NCBI GenBank assembly: GCA_902788555.1
Contig: CADAKQ010000010.1
Location: forward strand, 1-64,000
DNA length: 64,000 nucleotides
Origin: an uncultured Lachnospiraceae bacterium
GTDB taxonomy: Bacteria; Bacillota; Clostridia; Lachnospirales; Lachnospiraceae
Reading direction: 5' to 3'
Positions within the stretch are counted from its first letter, which is position 1. Each line of letters starts with the position of its first letter. Made by a program: the position numbers and the translations under genes. Shown piece by piece: positions 55,481 to 62,846 of the stretch. The notes beneath the pieces are model-generated. The model worked only from the letters and a program-made list of their open reading frames with translations. It was not told the origin of the DNA and ran no database searches.

Positions 55481-56281
55481 CTATAAACTTTTAGATTTAT
55501 CTGTACAGGCTTTCATGGCTTCGATGACGGAGCTGCGGAAGCCTTTTTCTTCGAGAACGCGAACCGCTTCTATTGTTGTGCCGGCAGGAGAGCAGACCAT
55601 ATCTTTTAACTCGCCCGGATGCTTACCCGTTTCGATAACCATCTTGGCACTTCCTAAAACTGCCTGTGCAGCAAACTTGTATGCCTTGTCTCTTGGCATA
55701 CCGTCAAGTACGGCCGCATCTGCCATGGCTTCAATGAACATAAATACATATGCAGGAGAGCTTCCACTTACGGATACGACAACGTCCATAAGATTTTCAG
55801 ATATTTCTTCCGCAAGTCCGAAGCTTGATAGTAGTGACATTATGTATGAAAATTCTTCTTCACTTACAAGAGAGTTTTTACATACTGCTGTTATACCTTC
55901 ACCTACAAGTGCAGGAGTGTTTGGCATGGTTCTTACAAGCTTTACATCAGAACCTATTCTTTCAGCAAGCCATGCAAGAGTTTTACCGGGAGCGATTGTT
56001 ACCACAATCTGGTTGGCTGAAATTGAATCTTTAATTTCAGTGATAACTGTTTCGTAGAACTGAGGCTTAACTGATAAAAACAATACATCGGAATTAGAAG
56101 CAACTTCTTTATTGTTAAGAGTTGTATCTATACCAATATTATCTGATGCTTTTTCGATAGCTTCTTTGGATGCATCTGCTGCGATTATTTCCTTAGGTGT
56201 AATACCTGCGTTATTTATAAGTCCTCCTATGATGGCTTTGGCCATATTGCCGCAACCTATAAAACCTACCTTGTATTTCAT
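55481..56281 (-). CDS. proC: Pyrroline-5-carboxylate reductase
   Basis: Final step of proline synthesis. 266 residues with the NADPH loop FIGCGNMAKAI, the middle RTMPNTPALVGEG, the SGSSPAYVFMFIEAMAD signature and CSPAGTTIEAV near the end. The start was set at 56281 (AAAGGAA upstream on the minus strand), excluding 12 codons without support. proA/proB are not in the window. Confidence 0.94.
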   Translation of the reverse strand: MKYKVGFIGCGNMAKAIIGGLINNAGITPKEIIAADASKEAIEKASDNIGIDTTLNNKEVASNSDVLFLSVKPQFYETVITEIKDSISANQIVVTIAPGKTLAWLAERIGSDVKLVRTMPNTPALVGEGITAVCKNSLVSEEEFSYIMSLLSSFGLAEEISENLMDVVVSVSGSSPAYVFMFIEAMADAAVLDGMPRDKAYKFAAQAVLGSAKMVIETGKHPGELKDMVCSPAGTTIEAVRVLEEKGFRSSVIEAMKACTDKSKSL

Positions 56282-56319
56282 TTTTCTATTCCTTTCATTA
56301 TGTGCTTTTTTTATCATCT

Positions 56320-57072
56320 CTATTTTGCTTTTCGTCTTAAAAATCTTTTTTTCTTTTCTATGTCATCGAGCATGTATGCTCTGACTTTTAGTGCAACGTT
56401 TGGTTTGTCGGTTATAATGCCGTCAACATGGTTTAATATACATTTGCCCATGTTGCGTGCACGGTTTACTGTCCAGACATATACAGGCTTGTTATAAAGC
56501 ATCATACGCTTCATAAAGCCCGGAGTTGCAATTTTGTAGTAAGGTGATACAAAGTCGGCGTTGCAGGCCGCAAGTCTTGTCATAGGGAAAAATTCATGAA
56601 GCTTTGTTTTGAGCGATCCACCCTTACGTCCGAGTAAAAGTCCCGTCTTTATGTATGGATCATATTCATGTATGGCCTTTACGGTACTGTCAATAAATGA
56701 TTTCATCATAAATTCATCGTAGCGGTAAAGTCTGGTTACCATATCTATAACGCGTTTTTCGTATCCTGATTCCTTTAATTCTATGTCAAGCTTAATCCTT
56801 CCTTTGCAAAGCTCAAGCACCTCTGATAAAAGCGGCACACGATAATTATCCTTTGCGGTTATGCTGCAAAGCTTGTCATAGGTAAGAGAGGATATTTCTT
56901 TCCCTTCTATATCGTCATCATGAAAAACAATTAACTGATTGTCCTTGGTTTTTCTGATATCAAATTCTACATAGTCTGCTTTAATTTGAATTGCGATTTT
57001 AAATGCTTCCAAAGTATTTTCGTGATGAGCAAGTGCACTTGCACCACGATGAGCTATAATTACAGGCTTCAT
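56320..57072 (-). CDS. Glycerophosphodiester phosphodiesterase
   Basis: 250 residues of the GDPD family: AHRGAS near the N-terminus, HENTLEAF, VEFDIRKTKD (Glu/Asp metal ligands), and VFHDDD. Hydrolyses glycerophosphodiesters to glycerol-3-phosphate. No signal peptide, so cytosolic. GGAGG before the ATG. Convergent with nothing; transcribed with proC from the same strand 38 bp upstream of it. Confidence 0.9.
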   Translation of the reverse strand: MKPVIIAHRGASALAHHENTLEAFKIAIQIKADYVEFDIRKTKDNQLIVFHDDDIEGKEISSLTYDKLCSITAKDNYRVPLLSEVLELCKGRIKLDIELKESGYEKRVIDMVTRLYRYDEFMMKSFIDSTVKAIHEYDPYIKTGLLLGRKGGSLKTKLHEFFPMTRLAACNADFVSPYYKIATPGFMKRMMLYNKPVYVWTVNRARNMGKCILNHVDGIITDKPNVALKVRAYMLDDIEKKKRFLRRKAK

Positions 57073-57138
57073 GTTACCTCCTTTTTAATTGCAAAATATA
57101 AGCTTTCATATAAGGTAAAAAATATGCTTACTTATATT

Positions 57139-58542
57139 TTAGTTTGTTCCTCTCAGTTCTATAATCGGTGAGCCCTTGCCGTTTATGTAATCGCCGGTTA
57201 TGGTAACAGTTCCGATAGAATCATCTCTTGGAATTTCATACATTATATCCAGCATAAATTTTTCGATTATTGCACGAAGAGCTCTGGCACCGGTTTTCTT
57301 TTCCATAGCCTTTTCGGCAATTGCCTCGTAAGCGGAATCATCAAATTGAAGATTAACCTCATCCAAAGCAAGCAGCTTTTGGTACTGCTTTAAGATTGCA
57401 TTTTTCGGCTCCTTTAAAATCTTGATATACATATCCTTATCAAGGGCATCAAGTGTAAATATAACAGGCAGTCTTCCCAAAAATTCAGGTATCATTCCGA
57501 AGTCTCTTAAGTCATCCACGGTGACTTCCTTCATAAGATTAGGTTCATCGTCAAATCTGTCTTTGAGGTCGGCATTGAAGCCCATGGAGGACTGCTTGGT
57601 AAGTCTTTCCTTAATTATATCTTCAATATCAGGAAATGCTCCGCCACATATAAATAAAATGTTTTGGGTATTCATGGTTGTCATCGGTGTCATGGCATTT
57701 TTACTTCCCGAACCGACAGGTACCTCAACCTCAGCACCCTCAATTATTTTAAGAAGTCCCTGCTGAACTGACTCACCGCTTACATCACGGCTCCTGGTTT
57801 CCTTCTTTTTTGCAATCTTGTCTATCTCGTCTATAAATACGATTCCGCGTTCTGCCTTTTCAACATCATTGTCGGCAACTGCAAGAAGCTTTGAAAGAAT
57901 ACTCTCTACGTCATCACCTATGTAACCCGCCTCTGTAAGAGAGGTTGCATCCGTTATGGCAAGAGGCACATTTAAAAGTCTTGCAATGGTTTTCACAAGA
58001 TAGGTCTTACCGCAGCCTGTAGGACCGAGCATGAGCATATTGGATTTTTCTATTTCGATATCATCCATAGTGTTGGTGATAACTCTCTTGTAGTGGTTAT
58101 AGACCGCAACCGAAATAGCCTTTTTGGCATATTCCTGTCCAACCACATACTCATCAAGCATAGCCTTGATTTTATGAGGGGCAGGAATATTTTCCAATGT
58201 AAGAGGAGCTTCCTCTTCCTTTTCCTCTTTTTTCTTTTTCTTTTTTACCTTCTGGGATTTTGGAATATCATCAAATGGCATAAACTGCGACATATTGATA
58301 TTCGGCATATGAGATAAATCTATAAACTGCATCTGGCTGCCGTTAAAGGCATCAAAGCTTTTCTGCATACAGTCATTGCAGATGTGCATGTTACCCGGAA
58401 GCGTGATGAAAGGACCGGCTGTAGATTCCGGTCTTCTGCACAGATAGCAGTAGGTTTCATATTCATCATTATTTTTATCGTTATCTTTTTTTTCTTTTGT
58501 ATCTTCGTCTTTGGTTTCCATATCGTCGATATTGTTAGCCAT
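57139..58542 (-). CDS. clpX: ATP-dependent Clp protease ATP-binding subunit ClpX
   Basis: Unfoldase for ClpP. 467 residues with a C4 zinc finger (C32, C35, C55, C58), Walker A GPTGCGKT, Walker B FIDEID, the pore loop GYIGDD and the ClpP-docking loop SSMGF, in place of the usual IGF. A Lys/Glu-rich linker (KKKKKKEEKEEE) follows the zinc finger and is longer than usual. The family C-terminal lid is complete. GGAGGAAA precedes the ATG. clpP and tig are not adjacent, so this may be a separate or second clpX. Confidence 0.9.
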   Translation of the reverse strand: MANNIDDMETKDEDTKEKKDNDKNNDEYETYCYLCRRPESTAGPFITLPGNMHICNDCMQKSFDAFNGSQMQFIDLSHMPNINMSQFMPFDDIPKSQKVKKKKKKEEKEEEAPLTLENIPAPHKIKAMLDEYVVGQEYAKKAISVAVYNHYKRVITNTMDDIEIEKSNMLMLGPTGCGKTYLVKTIARLLNVPLAITDATSLTEAGYIGDDVESILSKLLAVADNDVEKAERGIVFIDEIDKIAKKKETRSRDVSGESVQQGLLKIIEGAEVEVPVGSGSKNAMTPMTTMNTQNILFICGGAFPDIEDIIKERLTKQSSMGFNADLKDRFDDEPNLMKEVTVDDLRDFGMIPEFLGRLPVIFTLDALDKDMYIKILKEPKNAILKQYQKLLALDEVNLQFDDSAYEAIAEKAMEKKTGARALRAIIEKFMLDIMYEIPRDDSIGTVTITGDYINGKGSPIIELRGTN

Positions 58543-58617
58543 ACTTTTCCTCCGTATAAAATGGTTTTGTCGGTGATTATTATCTCTCAATCACGCAGCT
58601 TCGATGCTATAGTAAAC

Positions 58618-58744
58618 ATTATCTCGCAAGCACGCATCTTCGATGCTCGCTCATCTGCTTCGCAGATGGCTTGCTCGATAATAATCCGCGAAAAATTCAA
58701 ATGTCGACTTCGTCGCCGCTTGATTTTTCGCTAGTGATTATTAT
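58618..58744 (-). repeat. Structured repeat locus, second copy, reverse strand
   Basis: Read on the minus strand, a long hairpin unit C (58678-58744) has local arms ATAATAATC/GATTATTAT, GCGAAAAAT/ATTTTTCGC and CGAC/GTCG, matching unit C at 5.2 kb. It overlaps a three-way unit (58618-58682) with the plan of units A/B: ATTATC, GA, GCAAGC, hairpin CATCTGC/GCAGATG, hairpin GCATC/GATGC, GCTTGC, GA, GATAAT. A truncated copy of its 3' half lies at 58582-58617. It sits ~75 bp upstream of clpX in the same sense. Confidence 0.8.
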
Positions 58745-58809
58745 TATACCACTATTTCTTATTAGTGCAAATGGAAATGAAAGGTTGCTGTCCGCAGATA
58801 AAGTGCGGT

Positions 58810-59349
58810 TTAATAATTACCCATAAAGCCCTTAAGCATATTGAATCGCTGTCTTTCGGCAGGGGAGAGGGACTCTTCAATTACATCCATAAGCACCGAG
58901 GTTTCGTCCTTGCTGAAATTCATATTGCGTCGGTTTAATTCCTGATTTATTTTCATAATTTCCGGAAGAAGCTCTTCAATGGATTTATTCTTGCTTTTTT
59001 CTCTGATTTCCATAATGATTTTAAGCTTTACGGGATCTATGCCGCTTAATCTTTGATTATGTAGAAAATCAAGGTTGTCAGGTTGGTAATTGCTTTTATT
59101 GTTTGATTGATAATTATCCTGATATTTATTTTGGTCGGATGGTTGGTTGTTATAATTTCTGTTTGTCTGATTGCTGTTTTGATAGCTGTTTTTGCTTGAT
59201 GCTTGATTTGGGCTTTCTCCTCTGTTTGAATTGTTGCCTGAATTATTGCCTGTCATATTGCTTGGATTGTTGCCTGTCATATTGCTGTTATTATTCCGGT
59301 TATAATTGTTGCCTCTTTGCATAGGATTAAAAAAATTGTTATACATCAT
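58810..59349 (-). CDS. Asn-rich hypothetical protein
   Basis: 179 residues. The first ~95 are Asn, Gln, Ser and Tyr rich with repeats such as NMTGNNPSNMTGNN, and the C-terminal ~80 form a compact helical domain (DPVKLKIIMEIREKSK ... LSPAERQRFNML). No family is recognisable. The GGAG-ATG spacing supports the first of two tandem ATGs. It is the second of two close genes (19-bp gap) encoding Asn-rich proteins. Confidence 0.7.
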   Translation of the reverse strand: MMYNNFFNPMQRGNNYNRNNNSNMTGNNPSNMTGNNSGNNSNRGESPNQASSKNSYQNSNQTNRNYNNQPSDQNKYQDNYQSNNKSNYQPDNLDFLHNQRLSGIDPVKLKIIMEIREKSKNKSIEELLPEIMKINQELNRRNMNFSKDETSVLMDVIEESLSPAERQRFNMLKGFMGNY

Positions 59350-59368
59350 ATTTCACACTCCGGTTATG

Positions 59369-59986
59369 TTATTGTTCATTGTTTAAGATATTAAGTACAC
59401 TGTCGTAAAGACTATCATCATTGTCAGGATTATTATCACTCATCATATCATCATAAAGCTTGCTTGCTCTGTCGTAATCACTATAACTGTTTGTGTTATC
59501 CATACCGTCTGCGTCATTTGTGTTGCTTGAGCTGTTCATGTTGCCTGAATTGTTCATTTTATTCATTAAATTCATGGCCTTCATCAGGTCGGCAGGATTA
59601 AAATTATTCATACCGTTATTTGAAAAATTGGTGTTTGAATAGTCGGGATTCGAATCATTATTACTGTTCATGACATTCATCATGTTCATCATATTTTTCA
59701 TATTATGAATTGTTGCGGCGTATTCGCCCGGCATGAACTTACACATATCCATTATCATATCATCAGAGTTTTTCGGATGGCAGTCAAAACCGCATTCCGA
59801 TATAAAACTCTTATTGTTAAGGCAGTTTAAAATGGACATAAGCTCCTTATACTTTATAAGCATAACAAGCATTCGCTTGAAGGGATAGTCCACAAATGCA
59901 ACCACTGATTCAAGCAGCCACAATGAATCATCAGTTATTAATTTATCAAGAGGATGAACCTTGTTCATTGCGTTTAGACCAAACAT
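59369..59986 (-). CDS. Hypothetical protein with Asn/Met-rich tail
   Basis: 205 residues. N-terminal ~95 residues form an ordered domain (MFGLNAMNKVHPLDKLI; a helix LMSILNCLNNK; Cys in ISECGFDCH). The rest is rich in Asn, Met, Ser and Asp with SNNGMNNF-type repeats and ends in a helix. The gene neighbours the Asn-rich gene and the Cys-rich gene on the same strand. I do not recognise a family; a role in the spore or cell surface is possible but not shown. Confidence 0.7.
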   Translation of the reverse strand: MFGLNAMNKVHPLDKLITDDSLWLLESVVAFVDYPFKRMLVMLIKYKELMSILNCLNNKSFISECGFDCHPKNSDDMIMDMCKFMPGEYAATIHNMKNMMNMMNVMNSNNDSNPDYSNTNFSNNGMNNFNPADLMKAMNLMNKMNNSGNMNSSSNTNDADGMDNTNSYSDYDRASKLYDDMMSDNNPDNDDSLYDSVLNILNNEQ

Positions 59987-60097
59987 AATATTTATCCTTT
60001 TTATAATATATGATATGAAGCTTTTTTTTATTAAAGCAGTATGTTAGCAAGTAATAATAATTTTTTAGATTTTAAAACGTGTGACTATAGAAATAAA

Positions 60098-60120
60098 GGC
60101 TGCTGCAATAAGCAGCAGCC
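60098..60120 (-). terminator. Terminator after the Cys/Gly-rich gene
   Basis: GGCTGCTGC (60098-60106) pairs with GCAGCAGCC (60112-60120), perfect; on the minus strand TTTATTTCT follows. It lies 18 bp after the Cys-rich gene, so that gene may be transcribed mostly alone. Confidence 0.8.
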
Positions 60121-60137
60121 CAAGGGTAAAAATATAA

Positions 60138-60368
60138 TTAGCAGCCGCAGCCACCATTGTTACCGCCACAGCAGCAAAGGAGAATAAGGATGATCCAGAT
60201 GCAGTCACATCCGCCACCAAATCCATTATTACCAAAGATACCATTGTTGCCACCACAGCAAGAAAGTAATAACAAGATAATTATTATGCAAGAGCAGCTA
60301 TTGTTTCTTCCAAAACCGAAATCATTATCACAGCCGCATCCGCACTGAGTTGCTGATAAATCACTCAT
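60138..60368 (-). CDS. Cys/Gly-rich small protein with duplicated hydrophobic repeat
   Basis: 76 residues, 14 of them Cys. After an N-terminal CGCGC stretch, two similar units follow: C25-x-C27, eight hydrophobic residues, C37-C38, GGNNG (39-43); and C54-x-C56, hydrophobic residues, C65-C67, GGNNG (68-72). The units suggest an internal duplication. GGAGG precedes the ATG. Small Gly-rich hydrophobic proteins occur in spore and surface layers of Firmicutes (for example YjcZ), but the Cys pattern is different and I do not assign a family. Confidence 0.65.
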   Translation of the reverse strand: MSDLSATQCGCGCDNDFGFGRNNSCSCIIIILLLLSCCGGNNGIFGNNGFGGGCDCIWIILILLCCCGGNNGGCGC

Positions 60369-60561
60369 TGTTTTAGCCTCCGCTTTAATTCTTTATGGTA
60401 TATATTATTCAGGTTTTTTGGATGTGTTAAAAAAGATTTTATTGGACAATTACTTTTGCTTGACTAAAGAATAAAAGAAAGAAAATAAAGAAAAATAAAA
60501 GTGAATAAAAGAAGATAAAAAGATAATAAAAGTTTGATAATGCCTATAATGTTTATAAATA

Positions 60562-60604
60562 TTGACAAAATAATGATATTAGTTTATAATTATGAACATT
60601 ATAA
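60562..60604 (+). promoter_or_regulatory. Consensus promoter and probable HipB operator
   Basis: TTGACA (60562-60567), 17-nt spacer, TATAAT (60585-60590): both boxes are perfect. The -10 is half of an inverted repeat TTATAAT (60584-60590) / ATTATAA (60598-60604) with a 7-nt centre, so a bound HipB would block the promoter. The remaining gap DNA up to 60369 is very AT-rich and without ORFs. Confidence 0.7.
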
Positions 60605-60676
60605 AAGATGTTTTTTCTTTGGATAGTAATTATATTTTAGGTGTTTTATAAAGAGTAAAAGGAGCAAATAAATATT

Positions 60677-61000
60677 ATGGGTAAAAGTAAGGTCGTGTTA
60701 TTGCCACAGACACAAAGAATATTAGAGCAAATGGGTGACCAGATTAGACTTGCAAGGTTAAGACGTGACATCTCTGTTGAGTTGGCAGCAGAGCGTGCAG
60801 GAATAAGCAGGACTACCTTATGGCAGATAGAAAAGGGTTCACCTTCTGTTGCCATAGGTGCTTACGCAGCGGCACTTCATGCATTAAATAATATGGATAA
60901 AGATTTGCTTCTTGTTGCAAAAGATGATGAGCTCGGGAGGAAATTGCAGGATTTGGGACTTGAAACAAAAAGGAGAGCCAGTAAGAAGGAAGATTGGTAA
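60677..61000 (+). CDS. hipB: HipB-like XRE-family antitoxin
   Basis: 107 residues with a helix-turn-helix near 28-65 (LAAERAGISRTTLWQIEKG) and a basic C-terminal tail. Binds HipA and represses the operon. AAGGAG-like sites precede the ATG. It shares its TAA with the hipA ATG (TAATG), so the two are translationally coupled. Confidence 0.88.
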   Translation: MGKSKVVLLPQTQRILEQMGDQIRLARLRRDISVELAAERAGISRTTLWQIEKGSPSVAIGAYAAALHALNNMDKDLLLVAKDDELGRKLQDLGLETKRRASKKEDW

Positions 61001-62253
61001 TGATTATGGAAAATCAAAAAATAATATATGTATATGAAAATTGGAGCAGCAATCTTCCTAATCTTATAGGAAGATTATATGTAGATAAGGCAAAGGGAAA
61101 AGAAAACTATTCCTTTGAATATGATTCTTTATGGCTGTTGAATAAAAATAAAAAATATATATTGGACGCAGATTTGAATCTTTACAGTGGAAGACAATAT
61201 ACAGCCGTTGATAAAAAAATGTTTGGCATTTTTTCCGATTCGTGCCCTGACAGATGGGGACGGCGACTAATGCAAAGAAGGGAAAATATAATTGCAAAAA
61301 AAGAACAAAGGAAACCACGAAGCTTAACTGAAAGTGATTATCTGCTCGGAGTCTATGATGAGTCACGTATGGGAGCTTTAAGATTTTCTTTAAATGAAGG
61401 CGGAGAATTTTTATCCAATGATAGAGACTTTGCAACTCCTCCATGGGTTTCTTTAAGGAAGCTTGAGGCTGCATCGTTGGCATATGAGAAGGATGAAACA
61501 GGTTTAGATGACAGGTGGATAAGCCAACTTATTGCTCCGGGTTCATCACTTGGAGGTGCAAGACCGAAGGCATCAGTTGAAGCACCGGATGGCTCTCTTT
61601 GGATTGCAAAATTTCCATCAAAAAATGATGAGTATGATATCGGTGCATGGGAGATGGTAGCACATGAGTTGGCAGTGAAATGTGGACTTAATGTGCCTGA
61701 GGCTAAGCTTGAAAAATACAGTAAAAACGGCTCGACATTTTTAACAAAACGATTTGACAGGGAGATAAAAAAGAGAATTCATTTTTCTTCCGCAATGACT
61801 ATGCTCGGAAGAAATGATGGAGAGGATGGAAGTTATCTTGAAATTGCATCTTTTTTGAAAAGTCAGGGTGCAGCCCCTAAAACTGATTTAAAGGAATTGT
61901 GGTGCAGAATAGTTTTTAATATGTCTATTTCAAATACAGACGACCATCTAAGAAATCATGGATTTATATTAGAGAAAGAAGGATGGAGGCTTTCTCCGAT
62001 GTATGATGTGAATCCGGTTCCTTATGGTGATTCGTTATCCTTGTATATTGATGAAATTGATAATACTATTGATTTGGATTTGGCATTGAGTGTTGCAAAT
62101 CAGTTCGGATTAAAGCAGGATGAAGCAAAAGGAATAATAGGAAATATATTGAAGGTTGTTTCGGATTATAAAGACATAGCCAAAGGTCTGGGAATATCAC
62201 GGGGAAGTATAGAATATATGGAACCGGCGTTTATGAATTATGCAAAGGATTAA
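61000..62253 (+). CDS. hipA: HipA-family Ser/Thr kinase toxin
   Basis: 417 residues. The Ser-Gly-rich ATP loop GSSLGGARPKA, the catalytic NTDDHLRNHG and the metal-binding SPMYDVNP are intact, so the kinase is probably active. E. coli HipA phosphorylates glutamyl-tRNA synthetase; the target here is unknown. The start ATG 61000 has AGGA 9 nt upstream; a second ATG at 61006 is possible. Confidence 0.9.
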   Translation: MIMENQKIIYVYENWSSNLPNLIGRLYVDKAKGKENYSFEYDSLWLLNKNKKYILDADLNLYSGRQYTAVDKKMFGIFSDSCPDRWGRRLMQRRENIIAKKEQRKPRSLTESDYLLGVYDESRMGALRFSLNEGGEFLSNDRDFATPPWVSLRKLEAASLAYEKDETGLDDRWISQLIAPGSSLGGARPKASVEAPDGSLWIAKFPSKNDEYDIGAWEMVAHELAVKCGLNVPEAKLEKYSKNGSTFLTKRFDREIKKRIHFSSAMTMLGRNDGEDGSYLEIASFLKSQGAAPKTDLKELWCRIVFNMSISNTDDHLRNHGFILEKEGWRLSPMYDVNPVPYGDSLSLYIDEIDNTIDLDLALSVANQFGLKQDEAKGIIGNILKVVSDYKDIAKGLGISRGSIEYMEPAFMNYAKD

Positions 62254-62260
62254 AAATATA

Positions 62261-62293
62261 AGAAGAACCGCTATGAAAGTGGTTCTTCTCTGT
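62261..62293. terminator. Bidirectional terminator between hipA and the HTH gene
   Basis: AGAAGAACC (62261-62269) pairs perfectly with GGTTCTTCT (62281-62289). The HTH stop codon lies in its loop. Confidence 0.75.
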
Positions 62294-62708
62294 ATTTATC
62301 AAGTAATAAGTCGGTATCAAGTACACTTGCATGCTGATTTATGGCTACAGATATGATAATATCACGTCTGTTTTTGGGGTAAAGTGGGGCTAACTGACTT
62401 AATTCCAGAGCTCTTGTTGTTTCACGCATTGATAAACCTGCACCGATGCAAAGCCTTAAAACTTTGTCGCGGCTCGGATTGCGGGAACCCTTGAAAATCT
62501 GATAATAGTATGATTTTTCTATTCCACTTAGAGTAATGAGCTCGGAGTCAGTAATCTTTTTTACGGCAGGAAGTGAACGGAAATATTCCGTAAAGCTTTT
62601 ATAGCTGTCTGTTACCTTGGGATTATCCATAAAGCTTTCCATAGCTTTGGTATCATCTATCTTTGAAAGTATGTCTGTAAGTTTTTTAGTGGTTGATTCG
62701 TCTATCAT
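62271..62708 (-). CDS. HTH-domain regulator, divergent from a Ser/Thr kinase gene
   Basis: 145 residues. A helix-turn-helix of XRE type near 60-85 (ITDSELITLSGIEKSYYYQIFKG) and helical flanks. GAGGAGG precedes the ATG at 62708; the frame is open 10 codons further without support. Its promoter (TTGAAT/TATTAT) lies back to back with that of the kinase gene. I infer that it works with the kinase, as a regulator or substrate. Confidence 0.75.
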   Translation of the reverse strand: MIDESTTKKLTDILSKIDDTKAMESFMDNPKVTDSYKSFTEYFRSLPAVKKITDSELITLSGIEKSYYYQIFKGSRNPSRDKVLRLCIGAGLSMRETTRALELSQLAPLYPKNRRDIIISVAINQHASVLDTDLLLDKYREEPLS

Positions 62709-62762
62709 AGCTTCCTCCTCTTGAAAGTGAAATATCATTGTGATAATTTATATCTGTAGTTG

Positions 62763-62791
62763 ATAATATATGAATGCTATAATTAATTCAA
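62763..62791. promoter_or_regulatory. Overlapping divergent promoters of HTH gene and kinase
   Basis: Minus strand: TTGAAT (read from 62791-62786), 17-nt spacer, TATTAT (62768-62763). Plus strand: extended -10 TGCTATAAT at 62775-62783, lying within the minus-strand spacer. The two promoters overlap and should exclude each other. Confidence 0.6.
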
Positions 62792-62846
62792 GTAAATTTT
62801 TATAAAGTATTTATCAGAGATTTTTATAAAAGATATGGGGAGACTT

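Noticed and set aside
57139-58542. Frameshift in clpX because of the unusual Lys/Glu segment
   Set aside because: The frame runs without break from the zinc finger to the C-terminal domain and the segment fits a linker.
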